Assembly: GCA_039545295.1 (NCBI GenBank)
Contig: BCIK01000006.1
Coordinates: forward strand, 930,001 to 994,000
From: Udeniomyces pyricola
Lineage: Eukaryota > Basidiomycota > Tremellomycetes > Cystofilobasidiales > Mrakiaceae
DNA length: 64,000 nucleotides
Reading direction: 5' to 3'
The notes beneath the pieces were generated by a model. The model was not told where the DNA came from and ran no database searches. It saw only the letters and a list, made by a program, of their open reading frames with translations. Each line of letters opens with the position of its first letter. The stretch's first letter is position 1. This document shows, piece by piece, positions 1 to 11,941 of this stretch. The translations under genes were made by a program, and so were the position numbers.

Positions 1-35
1 TGGGTCGTTGGTCTCGTTTTGTGAGCTATACGAGA

Positions 36-1322
36 TTACATGAGGACGCCCTTGGTTGAGGGAACGTCGTTGCCTCCTGTGCGCTCGACGGCTTCACGGA
101 TAGCGAGGGCGAGAGCCTTGAATGAGGCCTCGGCACTGTCATTTGTCAAGCCAACAAAATCGAGGCAGTGATATGTCAGAATGGGATTGTATGTGCGGAT
201 GAGACGGACGACAGCACAAGGTGTAAAAGGAGGAAAGTGGAAAAGTGGAAAGATAAGGTGGACATAAACGACGAACATGTGATGGTTGTTGACGCCTCGG
301 ATGCAATCGACGTGAAGGGTAACTCCAGCAGCGACGGCAAAGGACTCAAAGACGTGAGAAATCATCTCGGTCGACACTGAGTGTATTGATGGAGTTGAGC
401 GAGGTGAGTGAAGGAATCAGTGTTACAACAAGTAGTCAGCATCATGTGACAAGGGACCATATGCAAAGGAGGACAAAAGAGGAACGAACAGTCTCCAATC
501 TTTTCCCTTGTGAAAGGAAGATCACCGCAAAAGTAAGGTCGGCTCGAAATATCAAGGACCGCTCTGCTGAGAGCCTAGGAGATGAGCAAAATCGTGAAGA
601 AAAAGGTTTGGGAATTAGCTAGCTGTTTCCTAGAGAGGCATCGTTCGCTTGGTGTGCTATGCATTTCCCCCTCTGCTACATGTGTTTTGTTCCATCATGT
701 ATGTGCACACATTCGCTTGGTATAGGATACCAATCTGAGTGGTCATTATCAACTCACCTCATCGAGGGGAGCAAAGCCGGTACCGTATCGCCTGATACCC
801 TTCCTCTCTCCGAGCGCGAGCTTGAAGGCCTCTCCAAGGGCCAAAGCGCAATCTTCGGCGGTGTGGTGATCGTCGATTTGAAGATCACCCTTGCAGTGAA
901 GGACGAGAGACATCTGGCCGTGCTTGGCGAGAGCGTGAAGCATCTAAGGGGTGATCATGAGAAAAGAAAGCATAGGCTTAGTGGGTAAATAGGGAAAGTG
1001 CAGTTGGGTCGGTCGGTCGGTCGAACGGATTGAAGTCACTACAGAGCTGAAGCAGAACGTCTACAGCCCAAGCGACTGGTCGACAGCCATCATATCTGGT
1101 AATATTCCAGTGAGATGACATTTGGGACTGAAAAAATGATCATTGACCGAGTCAGCCAGCGAGACTCACGTGGTCAAGGAAGCCAATGCCGGTGTTGACG
1201 TCGATGGTCTGGACGTCGACGCCCGGAGTGTGGTCGAGAGTGAGGGTGCAGACGATGTTGGTCTCGTTGGTGTTTCGCGCAACGGTAGCGGTTCGAACAG
1301 GGAGGGGGGTGAGCGAGGACAT
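36..1322 (-). CDS. HIS3: Imidazoleglycerol-phosphate dehydratase
   Basis: Histidine biosynthesis enzyme that dehydrates imidazole glycerol phosphate to imidazole acetol phosphate in the cytosol, using manganese. Five exons (1170-1322, 758-943, 490-574, 277-376, 36-135) join in frame to 207 residues, the usual length. Both metal-binding repeats are visible: DHHTAED in exon 2 and [13 protein letters not shown], which is formed only when intron 4 is removed. [15 protein letters not shown] and REKIGDLSTEMI are typical of the family. The start at 1322 gives a normal N-terminus ending in GIGFLDH just before intron 1. Introns 3 and 4 both begin GTTCGT. Intron 4 (136-276) is 141 bp, has no stop in frame, and would add 47 residues if retained. 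The gene is divergent from the amine oxidase. Very sure of identity. Confidence 0.95.
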
Positions 1323-1862
1323 GGTGGATCGGGTTGAGGGTGCAGTGATCTAAGGGCGAGAGGATGATGGCAGTAGTGGGAGGTGGCGAAGACGAGTCAG
1401 AGCAATCATAATGGTCGAATGAGTTCTCTCCGAATCATCATCATCGTACTCGCGGCCGGATGTACTATTGATCTATGTATTTCTGGTAGTATGAAACATG
1501 AAACATCTGTCTCTGTAGGGTGATGGTCAAATCAATCAACTTGGAAAGGCAAGATAGGGCAATCCTATAGTACTAGCTAGGCGACATGGCTAGCTCGGAG
1601 TTGACGCAGATCTAGAGTATATATGTATATATGCATGATCATGTTGGATCATGCCAGTCATTGTCGCCTAAATAACGAACTCTTATTTGTTGGCGTGCCG
1701 GGCGACTCGCGATGTGATAACCAAACTTGCATCCTTATCACTCATTGTTCCATACATTTCTTGTCCATCTCCTTGTCCACATCTTCCACCAGCCATCAAC
1801 CATTAGCCACCATCCGCGTCTACACACATTCTTCTGCCCTTCCACCACGTTTTCTAACCCTC
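1323..1862. promoter_or_regulatory. Divergent intergenic region, HIS3 / amine oxidase
   Basis: A 540-bp gap between two divergent starts, presumably holding both promoters. On the HIS3 side, GAGTCA at 1394-1399 reads TGACTC on the HIS3 strand, about 72 bp upstream of its ATG. That is one base short of the Gcn4-type site TGASTCA known from fungal histidine genes; calling it functional is inference. Short stretches of TA-rich repeat lie near 1616-1632. No ORF here looks real. Confidence 0.4.
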
Positions 1863-4800
1863 ATGACGTTCCACCCGCTTGATCCACTGACCAAACAAGA
1901 GGTAAATCGGCTTCGGATCACCCCGACATCGTCGGTCTCCATGCTGCTGCTGCTGCTGCTCGCACGCCCCCATCGCGTGTCGATCCTCATCTGATGCAGT
2001 CCCATTCTGTCTCTCGCGTTGAACCAGATCACCGACATCTCTCTCGCGACCAAGCTCTTCGCAGTTCAAACCCTCTCAGTCCATGCTCTCAAGCTGCTCA
2101 CCATCTCGCTTGTCCCCCCTCCCAAACCTCTCGTTCTCGCCTATCTTGGAATCCCGACTTCGACAGGCTCCACGCCCGTAGCAGCCCCTACGCGGGACCA
2201 GCTTGGTCGTCGAGCTGAGAGCGTCTTTACGGACGGCGATACAATGTGGGAGCTCGTTCTTGAGCTCGGATCCAAAGGTGGATGGGTCGCTGCGGGTGAC
2301 GTCCTATCGCTCCCAGCCGGATCTCAACCGCAGATCACCCCCGACGAACTCGAAAAAGCTGACAAGGCGGTCCGATCGGACCCTGAGGTGTGCAGACTTG
2401 CCGAAGAAGTCGGCATCAAGCCGGATCAAATCCACGCGGATGGCTGGTCTATCGGGTATGACGATCGGTTCGATCCGAGCTTGAGGCTTCATTCTTGCTT
2501 GCTCTTTGCCCGGCTGTCGGAGAACGATAATCTCTACGCTCACCCAAGTGAGTGTGCTGATGTGTGCCCATCGTTAGTCTGAACATCCTGTTGGCCTGAT
2601 GAGACTACTCTGACCCTAACATCCTTATTTCGGGCAGTGGACTTCTTTCCCATCCTGGACGCCAAGACACTCAAGGTGCTTTCTCTGCCTTTTTCTTTGG
2701 TTTCCAGATATATTGCCCCTGATTTCTAAGAGCTGACGGTTGGTTTCGCTCATCGCTCTGTACGCAGGTCATTCATATCGACTTCCCCTCCCATCGCCTA
2801 CCCAACAGACCGACCTCATCTACCATTCCCCCTGCGCTGGGTTCATCAGATGCTGCCCTTTCGCGACCCCGGATCCCACCCCCTCTCACTCGGCACGAAT
2901 ATCTACCAGAAAAGATGCCCGAAGGCTTCAGGTACCGGGAGACTATCAAGCCCCTCCATGTCGTACAGCCAGACGGCGTCAGTTGGAAGCTTGATGGACA
3001 CCAGCTGCAATGGGAGAAGTGGAACTTGCACGTCGGTTCGTATATACGTCGAATGACTTTCCCAGAGGGATTGTATAAGGGCTGACGACTCCTAACATGC
3101 TCACTACTATAGGTTTTAACCCCCGAGAGGGACTCGTTCTGTCGACTATTACTTACGACGACACCGACCTCGGAAAGACTCGTCCTATGTTCTACCGACT
3201 CTCGCTCGCGGAAATGGTCCGGAACCTTCCATCATTTCCCTTTCATATGTCACATCGAGCAGGAAACTCACTGTACTTCTCATTTAACGTAGGTGGTCCC
3301 GTACGCTGAGCCAAATTTTCCTCATCCTAGGAAACATGCGTTCGACATCGTGAGTCGATCGAGCTTTCTGGCCGTGTTGTGTTGCATTGTATCGAGCCTT
3401 ATAAACAACTTGCTGCGCTCATTCTTAGGGAGAATATGGTATGCTTGGCCTCAACTACCGCCTTTTGTCTTTATATTCTCTTTCAAGACTGACACAGCAC
3501 ATTCCTGGTCTCCGTAAAAAGGCCTCGGTACCCTAGCGAACGATTTATCTCTGGGATGCGATTGCCTAGGATCCATCGCCTACTTGCCGGCTCACTTTGT
3601 TGCGAATGATGGCGCAGTCCGCGAGATTGCTCACGCCATCTGTATCCACGAAGAGGACACTGGCATCCTTTGGAAGCACACCGATTACCGTGAAGGCGGA
3701 CGAGCTCATGCGGTCAGGGGGCGCGCGCTCGTCATTCAAATGGTAAGAAATGACTTGTCATGATAGTATTTGGCTTGCGATATCTTTGCTAATGTCTGTG
3801 GTTGCACCTGCCCCTGATAGATTTGCACTGTCGCCAGTCTGTCATAGTTCCATCGCCTCGCAAAGTTGTCCTTCTACCACCTGGTCGACGCGTCTACTCA
3901 TTCTATTGCCTTCCGCTTGTCTGCAGACTACGAATACATCTTTGCGTGGAACTTTCACATGGACGGATCGATTGAGCTTGAAACCCGCTTGACTGGTGCT
4001 CTCAACGTTTACGTCCTTGGAGAAGGGGAATCTCCAGAGCCTTACGGAACTCAGGTAGCTGACCGTATCAGCGCGCAATACCATCAACACTGTACGCGTG
4101 CCCCCCGCCCCCCAGTTTGGTACTTGAAACGACGGTCGTCTATTGGGACCTTACTGAGATGGATTGACTTGATGTTGATAGTATTCTCCATGAGAATCGA
4201 TCCGATGCTCGACGGACTCGCCAACTCGGTCCAAGAAAACGATATCGTCATGTCGACTTATCCGACAGGATCCACCGAGAACTGGGCAGGCAACGCGTTC
4301 CAAGTGAAAAAGACACTCCTCAAGACGACTGCTGAGGGCCGGAGGGATGTTGACGAGCGCAAGTCTAGGAGTTGGAGTATCCACGGAAGCAGGACTCACC
4401 CAACGTAAGATCACTTGATGTCTAGTCCCCGTACTGTTATCCCGATTTTTTCTAAAGGCTGATGCTCTTGTCACCACTCTCAACTGTGCTCTTAGCTCTG
4501 GTCACCGCTCGGGTTACAAGATTGTCACTCCCGGGTCGACACCTCCCTTCCTCCTCCAGCCTGACTCTATCGTTGCCAAGCGAGCTGCTTTTGTTGCATC
4601 AAGCCTTTGGGTAACGCCTTTCGCCGAGGATCAGATCTACCCTTCCGGAAAGTACGTCCCACAGACGCGGGATACTCCGAGCGACTCGATCCTTAGTTGG
4701 ATGGAAGGGGCCAAGCCGATCGAGAATCAAGACGTCGTTCTCTACTTGACGTTTGGAGCGACGCATATCCCTCGCCCCGAAGATTGGCCCATCATGCCGG

Positions 4801-5128
4801 CCGAGATTGTACGCGTGCACCTAAAGCCCATCAGCTTTTTCAGTGCCAATCCGGCTCTCGATGTGTAAGTCCTGTGATTACAGTGTTGTGGGCACATAAA
4901 GGGGCCCTCTCTCTCTCTCTGTTTTTTTTTTTTTTTTTTTTTTTTTTTTTCGATCATGGACGTCCTTGGGCTGATTGTTCATACCGTTGGGGATGATTGG
5001 CATACGCCAGACCGGCTGTGAAGGATCTCAAGTCGGTCAATGCTTTGGGAACAGGGGCCACCAAGCTTGATCTGGATGGTGAATCTGAAGGAGGACTAGT
5101 TGAGGTCGCTGGTTCGTGCTGTGCGTAG
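1863..5128 (+). CDS. Copper amine oxidase (primary-amine oxidase)
   Basis: Quinone cofactor enzyme that oxidises primary amines to aldehydes, releasing ammonia and peroxide; fungal members are often peroxisomal. Thirteen exons: 1863-1901, 2028-2547, 2638-2675, 2768-3035, 3113-3216, 3293-3349, 3429-3438, 3522-3742, 3821-3836, 3927-4091, 4182-4404, 4496-4864, 5011-5128, giving 715 residues (family about 650-750). The N-terminus has HPLDPLTKQE. The topaquinone site is ICTVANYEY, where the Tyr after Asn is the cofactor precursor. Copper ligands are seen in YHQH and in SGHRSGY. GEYGLGTLANDLSLGCDC is the family signature. Two microexons (10 and 16 bp) flank the active site. The C-terminus ends SCCA, so no classical SKL peroxisomal signal is visible. 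Donors GTCCGG and GTGCTT are unusual. Confidence 0.95.
4922..4950 (+). repeat. 29-bp T homopolymer in an intron
   Basis: An uninterrupted run of 29 T inside the last intron of the amine oxidase gene, directly after a CT-dinucleotide run. It may act as a polypyrimidine tract but is much longer than needed; its length may be inexact in the assembly. Confidence 0.9.
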
Positions 5129-5769
5129 CTGAGGCCGGAGGTGTTTGATTAAAGCGCGGCGGAAGAGAAACGATCTAGGAGAGTTGTGAATGTTGCGTGG
5201 ACGTTGTAGATTAAGAGTGATACCTGTTGTATGTCATGTCGATGGGATGGTTACGAAACAAATGTGCAGATACGAACCCAGCCCTTGACCATGATGACAA
5301 AGGGGCACACTGTCTATTTGTACGTGGCTGAAGGAAAATGGTTCATGTAAATGATTAATGATCCATTAGGGCAACGCTTGCACGCAGTATGCGCTTGATC
5401 CAGGTCACGTGCGAAGTCAAACACGTTTGAGGTCATGACAAACAAGGCCCCTTTCGTCATTCTGTTCTGTAATTAACCCCCTTGCTTCCCTCCACCCATC
5501 CTTTTGCTTGCCCCTCTGCCTCGGCCCCCGTCGCGCTGTTTATATCACACCAGTCCCTTCGTGCTACTTCATCGCTGTACCGTCACCACGCACACAATCG
5601 TCCAACCTACTGTTTCTCTTGCAACCCGTTCCTGTTCATTCACGTCTGCTTCCCTCGCTCGCTTCGCTTTCCACCGCCTCGCTCGCCTCACCGGTTCCTC
5701 TCGACAAGCCCATCCGTGTATCCTTTCACTACTACCTGTATCCCTCTCCGCACCGCATCACCCTCACCC
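5129..5769. other. Intergenic, amine oxidase to GDPD
   Basis: 641 bp between two plus-strand genes. It should hold the 3' end of the oxidase and the promoter and leader of the next gene. The last 280 bp are strongly C/T-rich on the plus strand, as fungal promoters often are. The overlapping ORFs here are out-of-frame readings of this pyrimidine-rich DNA. Confidence 0.5.
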
Positions 5770-7588
5770 ATGCCCTCACTCCCTTCAAATACCCATGCCG
5801 CCTCGGTTGATGCCAAAGGCCGCGTCCTTCCCGAAAACTGGGCCCACAGAGGCGTGAGCAACCACGATCCTCCTATCTTATTCTCAGCAGTCGAGCCTCA
5901 TGCCTCGCCGTCGTGATGCTATGCTTCGTTCAGGCCTCGCTCGAGTATCCCGAGAATTCTTTGGCATCGTTCAAGGCGGCCATAGAAGAGGGCGCCGAGG
6001 GCATCGAAACTGGTCAGCCATCATTTCCCCTTCTGCTTCTTCTTCTTCACCCGCAGGACCCGCCGTCCTCATTTTTCGTCCCCTTTTAACTTTGAATTAA
6101 TTGGGATGTACACGAGATGTAAGGCGATCGATGACGCTAATTGAAGGTCTTTGTCTGATCTGAACATTTGATGCACAGACGTTCACACTACCAGCGACGG
6201 CTACGTGCTGTGCTTTCACGATGACGTCCTCAACCGTACAACTAATGGTACCGGGCCCATCAAGTCACAACCTTGGAAAGGCGTCATCGAGTACGTGATT
6301 GCCATCTTGTTGTTTTGTACAAAGATTCTTCTCGTTGTTAGTGGTAGAAAACACAAAGAAGCGTCGAATTGACCAGAGTCGTCGGACCATGTCAGGCACG
6401 CCCGAACTCTCAAGTCGCCCCACCAGCAAATCCCCCTCTTTGCGCAGCTCGTTGACTTGCTTATGTCACCCAACGCTTTGCACGTCCGCCTCAACGTGAG
6501 GTCCTTTTCTTCACTAAGAAAACCTTTTTCTACTGAAAATGTCACCCCGCTGAACATATCGATCCTTTCTGGGCTGGTTATGTTCAGATTGACCTCAAGC
6601 CGCATAACGACCCGGCCGTCTTCTTCCCTCTCATGCGGGAAATCATTAGGTTCGATGTAGTTTCTCTTGATTCAAATCCAGCACACATGAAAACATGTCG
6701 AACGTATCTTCGCTTCCAAGGTTGTGGTTGACGCTCCTCCTCTAATCATGTTACCTACCACAGCAAGATCCCTGATTGGGAGACTGTACTTGCACCTCGG
6801 TTGATCCTCGGGCTATGGTATGTTAGCTACGGTTTCATTTTTGCTAGTCTATTGCCTACTGCTCATTTGACCAGTTGTTGAACCTATCTAGAGAATTCAT
6901 CTGACGTCTACCGTTTTTACTCCGTCGGTTTCCCAATCATGTAGGCATACCAAGTTCATTGTCCCCGCCCAGACATACCTTCCATCTCTTACCTTTCACC
7001 ACATCACGGCCTCGCTCTCCCTCTCGGAATCCCACTTTTGGTCTCACGTCTCTGGTTTCTCAGTCGCGTTCCCGCTCTTGCTCTCGCCGGCTGGAGCGCG
7101 ATTCCGGGAGCGATGTGAAGCTGAGGGCAAGTCCTGGGGCGTTTGGACAGTTAACACGCCCGATGCTATGTGCGTCGCCGCGTCATGGGGAGCCCAATGG
7201 ATTCTAACAGACGTTCCTGCTGTATGGAGATCGCTTCGGTCGGAGCTCGAGCTCGATTTCGACACCGTTTACGACAAGCATGTCGGGACCTGGTTCGGGT
7301 GGAACACCCTCGATTGGCGGTACTGGTTGCCCCATGTACGCCTTGCCTCCTCATTTTTCTTGCTCTCATTTGCTCGAGATCATCCGCGTGCATCCCTGAT
7401 TCAGTCTCCTACCCTTGTCTTTTGACGTGCAGAGCATCATTGATCGAGGTCTTCGTAGGCGGCTCACTAAAGCGGCTGGTCCGATTGAGTTGGTGCCGGT
7501 ATCGACGTCGCCCGCTGTGTCCTTATCCACGACCAAGTCAGAGGTCGACTCTACCGCACTTGTGACACCTGCTGAGTCTGGTCGTTAG
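5770..7588 (+). CDS. Glycerophosphodiester phosphodiesterase family protein (Pgc1-like)
   Basis: Phosphodiesterase of the GDPD TIM-barrel family; the fungal relative Pgc1 degrades phosphatidylglycerol, which is my best guess for substrate class. Eight exons (5770-5853, 5934-6012, 6179-6290, 6396-6495, 6588-6649, 6764-6817, 6945-7335, 7433-7588) give 345 residues. Family residues are present: WAHRG at the N-terminus, then YPENSLASFKAA with the metal-binding Glu, GIETDVHTTSDG, and FHDDVLNRTT with the catalytic His. Later LKPHNDPA and TVNTPDAM fit the barrel. The enzyme has no signal peptide; a hydrophobic pair of helices may lie near the C-terminal WFGWNTLDWRYWLP, as in Pgc1-type proteins. Intron 5 uses the donor GTTCGA. 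Function class is sure, substrate is inferred. Confidence 0.92.
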
Positions 7589-8194
7589 CAGGTAGTCTTG
7601 TGGGGATGAGCTGCTTGTGAAGGCATTTGCGCGCAGGTCTTTCTTGATACTGCACAGCTGTTGCTTCCCCTTTGCTCTTGTACACATCGATCATACCACT
7701 TAACTTATTCCCAGGGATACATGTACAAGCCCATTTCTATACACTTGATGGAATTGTTCTGATAGATCTGCGCCGAAAGATTGACTGTGCTCGGACATGA
7801 TGAGCTTGAGTGGGCCGCAAAGAGGTGCGATCTGACTGAGGTACGAATCTATGTGATGACGGCATGACGTAAGACGAAGTGAGGGAGATTAAGTAGGGTA
7901 CGTATATAGATACGTGGTGCACATTTACGTGTAGTGGAGAGACGCTAGCTTCGTGACCGTTCAAGCAGCCGCATATATATATATATACTAGATTTAACAA
8001 GCGCTATATAGCTGTCCGCCTTGATGTCATGTATATGCATGCAGTCCTGGAACCGTTGAGTGTGTTTGCGCACTAGATTGATGATGGATGAGGAGACAGG
8101 AATCTCCCCTCTCATCCTCATCCACTTAGAAACCCATCACCTTTCACGAACTGCAGTCACCTCTACCTTACCGGCACATTCCTACGCGCCTCTC
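7589..8194. other. Intergenic, GDPD to DBP5
   Basis: 606 bp with no credible gene. It contains a short TA run near 7974-7987 and A/T-rich sequence; the last part should be the DBP5 promoter and leader. Confidence 0.5.
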
Positions 8195-10826
8195 ATGTCT
8201 ACCCCTACTTCCCCCTCCAAGGCTCCTTCCTCCGACCTTCCTGAATCTGACTCTAAACCCGTCCCCAAGCCCACCCTCAACACCACTGAGGACGGCTGGA
8301 TCGAGGCTGCCCCTGACGCCAAATCGACAAACCCATCTACCGACCGAGGCATCAGCTCCCTTGCCTCCAGAGTAGGTGGCCTGACCACCGATGGAGACGA
8401 CAACACCAAAGGAGACGATTCTGCTCCCACCAACGGTTCCGACGCTGGAGAGAACGGCAACCCTCAAGGTGTGTTGGCTCATTCTGACCCCGTTGGCCTA
8501 CTACGCTGCTTCTCTGCTTGCTGCTGCAGTTGCTGCGAATTGCCGGACTGACACAAACTGCACTTTCTCAACCATCATTCAATAGACTCAGACTTGGTTC
8601 CAAACTCGTACTCAGTTTCAGTACGTCAAACAACGGGATGCCTGCTTGAAATACCACGACGAACGAGCGCGTCGAATTAGCAGGACGCGTTGATTAGATC
8701 CTCGCTGACTGTACTTGATATCTGGTCTACATACACTTGCCGTTGCCATCATTATCAGGTCACTCTCGCCGATCAACAGGCAGACCCAGACTCTCCGCTT
8801 TACAGTATCAAGAACTTCGAGGACCTTGGACTGTTCGTGCCTGCATCCATCTCGCGACTAACCGGACCTCTTCCTGTTTTCGAGTCGGGTTTTCGATAAC
8901 CCATCCTGATGTACGATCCGAACTTGTTTCTACGCAGGCATGCCAACCTTCTCAAGGGTATCTACGCGATGAAGTTCCAGAAGCCAAGCAAAATTCAGGA
9001 GCGAGCTCTTCCGCTGCTACTCCAGAACCCGTTCGTCCTGCTTCTCCTTTCCGAGTGTCATTGCGTTACTTTGAATCATCGGGATGGTGCCTCACCTTGA
9101 TCCTCCACTATTCCAATAAATCCATCACCTCTGATCCAGTCCCCAAAACATGATTGGACAGTCGCAATCAGGAACCGGCAAGACGGCCGCGTTCACGCTC
9201 AACATGCTCAGCCGCATAGACTTCTCGCGCAACACCACGCAGGTACATCTTCGCGTGCTACACGTTTTAGCAACGCTTCTTGATGTTCCCCTCTTGATCC
9301 CACGCTCACGTGCTGTTTTCTCTTTTCTTTTGTATACGCTGTGGTAGGCCATCTGTCTTGCCCCTTCGCGAGAGCTCGCGCGACAGATCGAGGAGAACAT
9401 CCGTTCGATGGGTCAATTCACGGACGTGTCCATCTTCCTCGGTGTCAAGGATTCGTTCGACCGGAAGACGCCCTTCATCAACTCTCACATCATTGTCGGT
9501 ACGCCAGGAACCGTCATGGACATCCTCGTCAAGAGAAAGGCCGAGGCTAGTGGCATCAAGCTCCTCGTCCTTGACGAGGCCGACAACATGCTGGACCAGC
9601 AAGGTCTCGGAGATCACACCATGCGAATCAAGAAGTGAGGACCAGTTTCGCCTCTTTTCTCCTGGCTGTACCATCAAATCACTCAGGGACAATCACGTGA
9701 TGGCTCAGACCAATCTAACCTCACCTTTGTGTTTCTAGAATGCTGCCGGAGGAGACTCAGCTTGTCCTGTTCTCGGCTACTTTCCCCGAATTTGTGCGAA
9801 GTTTCGCGACGAGATTCGCCCCAAATGCCAACGAGATCAAGCTCAAGCAGGAGGAGCTCTCGGTCGAGGGTATCAAGCAGTTCTACATGGACTGCGCCGA
9901 TGAGCACTCGAAGTACGACGTTCTCGTTGAGCTCTACAGCTTATTGACTATTGGTCAGAGCATCATTTTCTGCAAGGTACGTGGCATATGTGCCTCTTGC
10001 TTGTCTGAAGGCATTGAAACTCAGAAGGACTGGTTTACTAAGCGATTCTCCTCCTCCCTCTTTATTCCTCGCTCTGTTTTGTTTCAATTCTGGTGATGGT
10101 CCACAGAGAAAAGATACGGCTGATTCGATCGCTAAACGCATGCTCTCCGAGGGTCACCAGGTCGCGTCCCTCCACGGTTCGCTCGACCCCACGCAGCGAG
10201 ACGCGACACTGGACGGCTTCCGAGATGGCAAGACCAAGGTTCTCATTACAACCAACGTCATTGCTCGAGGTATTGATATCCAACAGGTCAACATGGTCGT
10301 CAACTATGATATGCCTCTCGACGCTGAGGGACGATCCGACCCTGAGACGTACTTGCACCGAGTCGGTCAGTTACCGTTCCTTTTCTCTTTGTTTTGTTCT
10401 TGCCCCTTTTTTCTGGATGTTGCGTTAGGCTCGTCTGGTGTCAGATTTATAGTATGGGGCTCACTGACTGACAAGTCTACCTCACCCAACAATCATGTAA
10501 CAGGACGAACTGGTCGATTCGGTAGGAAGGGAGTCGCCATTTCGTTCGTGCACGACAGGAAGTCGTGGGAGGATATGAACCACATTGAGACGACTCTCGG
10601 AAGGGAGATTGTCCGAGTCGAGACGGAGGACTTTGACTTGATGGAACAGGTTCGTTTTACAAGCATCTTCTTCTATTTCCTCCTTGTAACGTGTGTGAAA
10701 AGACGAGAACTGGGTATGACCAAACGGACGGCTGACTTGTCTGCTTCTATGGGTTACGTTTTGTTGGGGTTGGTCGGACATAAACGTTGTCGTTGCCAGA
10801 CTATCAAGCGAGCTCTCAAGTCATAA
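8195..10826 (+). CDS. DBP5: ATP-dependent RNA helicase Dbp5 (DDX19)
   Basis: DEAD-box helicase that remodels mRNPs at the cytoplasmic face of the nuclear pore during mRNA export, working with Gle1. Ten exons (8195-8468, 8586-8620, 8759-8832, 8938-9030, 9140-9242, 9348-9634, 9739-9976, 10107-10365, 10504-10649, 10800-10826) give 511 residues. After a disordered N-terminus of about 90 residues come, in order, the Q motif ([13 protein letters not shown]), motif I (SQSGTGKT), Ia (PSRELARQ), II (VLDEADNML), III (SAT), IV (SIIFCK), V ([10 protein letters not shown]) and VI (HRVGRTGRFG). [10 protein letters not shown] and the start [14 protein letters not shown] are characteristic of Dbp5 rather than eIF4A. 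Three introns start with GTTCGT. No catalytic residue is missing. Confidence 0.96.
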
Positions 10827-11181
10827 TTGAATGTTAATGAGATATATATATATATGAGATCAAACCAAAAGCACTTTACTGGTCTATTTGCTCGAATTTG
10901 CTACTATGGATTGATTCCCATGTGTGCGTTCTGTGTTTTTCATTTCAGAAGCGAAGGATGGACTCTGAGGGCAGTATTGATTCATACAACAATAAAATGA
11001 CCTGTAACAGTCCGAGATCAAAGTGAGAGTGGTCGAAACGTATAGTTGACTAAGTGACGTCATGGAAGGGGGATGATATGATTACGATCCCTCGAGATGG
11101 CACGTCCAGTAAACGTCCAAACGTCGATCCACCCCGCACATCTAACCCATCAAAGTCCCTGCCATCTTCAAGTCGATCTAC
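10827..11181. other. Intergenic, DBP5 to small ORF
   Basis: 355 bp; begins with a TA run (10843-10854) just past the DBP5 stop, suitable for a 3' end signal. Nothing else recognised. Confidence 0.4.
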
Positions 11182-11406
11182 ATGTCGTTCTCCACCCTTA
11201 TCCGCCATCCCCTCTTCAACACATCGGTCGTCCTTGGAGCGATCGCGACGTCGACGTGGGCCCAGAGGGACTACTTCCTCGTCAAGGAGGATCAGGCCGA
11301 CGCGCGGATGGACGAACTGGAGGGAACCCTGAGGGGTCATATTGGGCTGATTGAGGATGCGCTCGATCGGATCGAAGGCAAGACGCCTCCAGAGGGCAGA
11401 GTGTGA
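11182..11406 (+). CDS. Small hypothetical protein, one membrane helix plus coiled coil
   Basis: I do not recognise a family. The 74-residue intronless ORF starts with HPLFNTSVVLGAIATSTWA, which could be a single membrane helix or a mitochondrial-type N-terminus, followed by a charged heptad-like helix (EDQADARMDELEGTLR, then IGLIEDALDRIEG). That pattern resembles small anchored mitochondrial proteins, but this is inference. Codon choice matches neighbouring genes, and the ATG is preceded by a pyrimidine/A context. Upstream exons are possible but none was clear. It could be a chance ORF; a homologue search would settle it. Confidence 0.45.
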   Translation: MSFSTLIRHPLFNTSVVLGAIATSTWAQRDYFLVKEDQADARMDELEGTLRGHIGLIEDALDRIEGKTPPEGRV

Positions 11407-11941
11407 GTGGATTGTGGGGGATATGCCGGGATCAAGTGCAGTGTATCCAGGTTGCGAATGATGAGGGATTTAGATGAGTGACCTAAGAGTCAAGAGAGCA
11501 GCCACGTAGCAAGGCGGAACCATGGACTGATCGATATATGCGGCTTGTTTTCCCCCTTCCGGCCGACACAATTGGACGGCTCCAGTCAGAAGCTGTATGC
11601 GGGGCGAGGCAAAGAGGGAGCAGTGGACAGCAAGTGAATAAAGATGATGATTGGTCAGAAAATGAGGACCGAGGCTGAAAGAAAGCGAGCATGAGCCCGT
11701 GGTGAGGTTAGCAGCATGGGTCATCATGCATCATGCTGCATGTGGGTCAGCACATGATCGATCGATGAGGAAATGATGATGTGATCATCTTGTCCCGTTG
11801 CCATATAATCCCCTACTCTCTTCTTGTCATCATTGTCACCACCACCACCACCGCGACCAGCTTTTCTTCCCAAGAGGCCATACCAATCCACCCATTGCTT
11901 GCTCACCCTTTGACCTACCCATCACCCACACTCACCACATC
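11407..11941. promoter_or_regulatory. Upstream region of CYS3
   Basis: 535 bp before CYS3. It has an ATGATC/GCATGC-rich patch (about 11720-11790) and a C/T plus CACCACCAC-rich leader close to the start. No TCACGTG (Cbf1/Met4-type) site was found by eye. Confidence 0.35.

Noticed and set aside
5482..5916. Three overlapping long ORFs upstream of the GDPD gene
   Set aside because: All are readings of C/T-rich leader; only the frame from 5770 leads into the family motif WAHRG.
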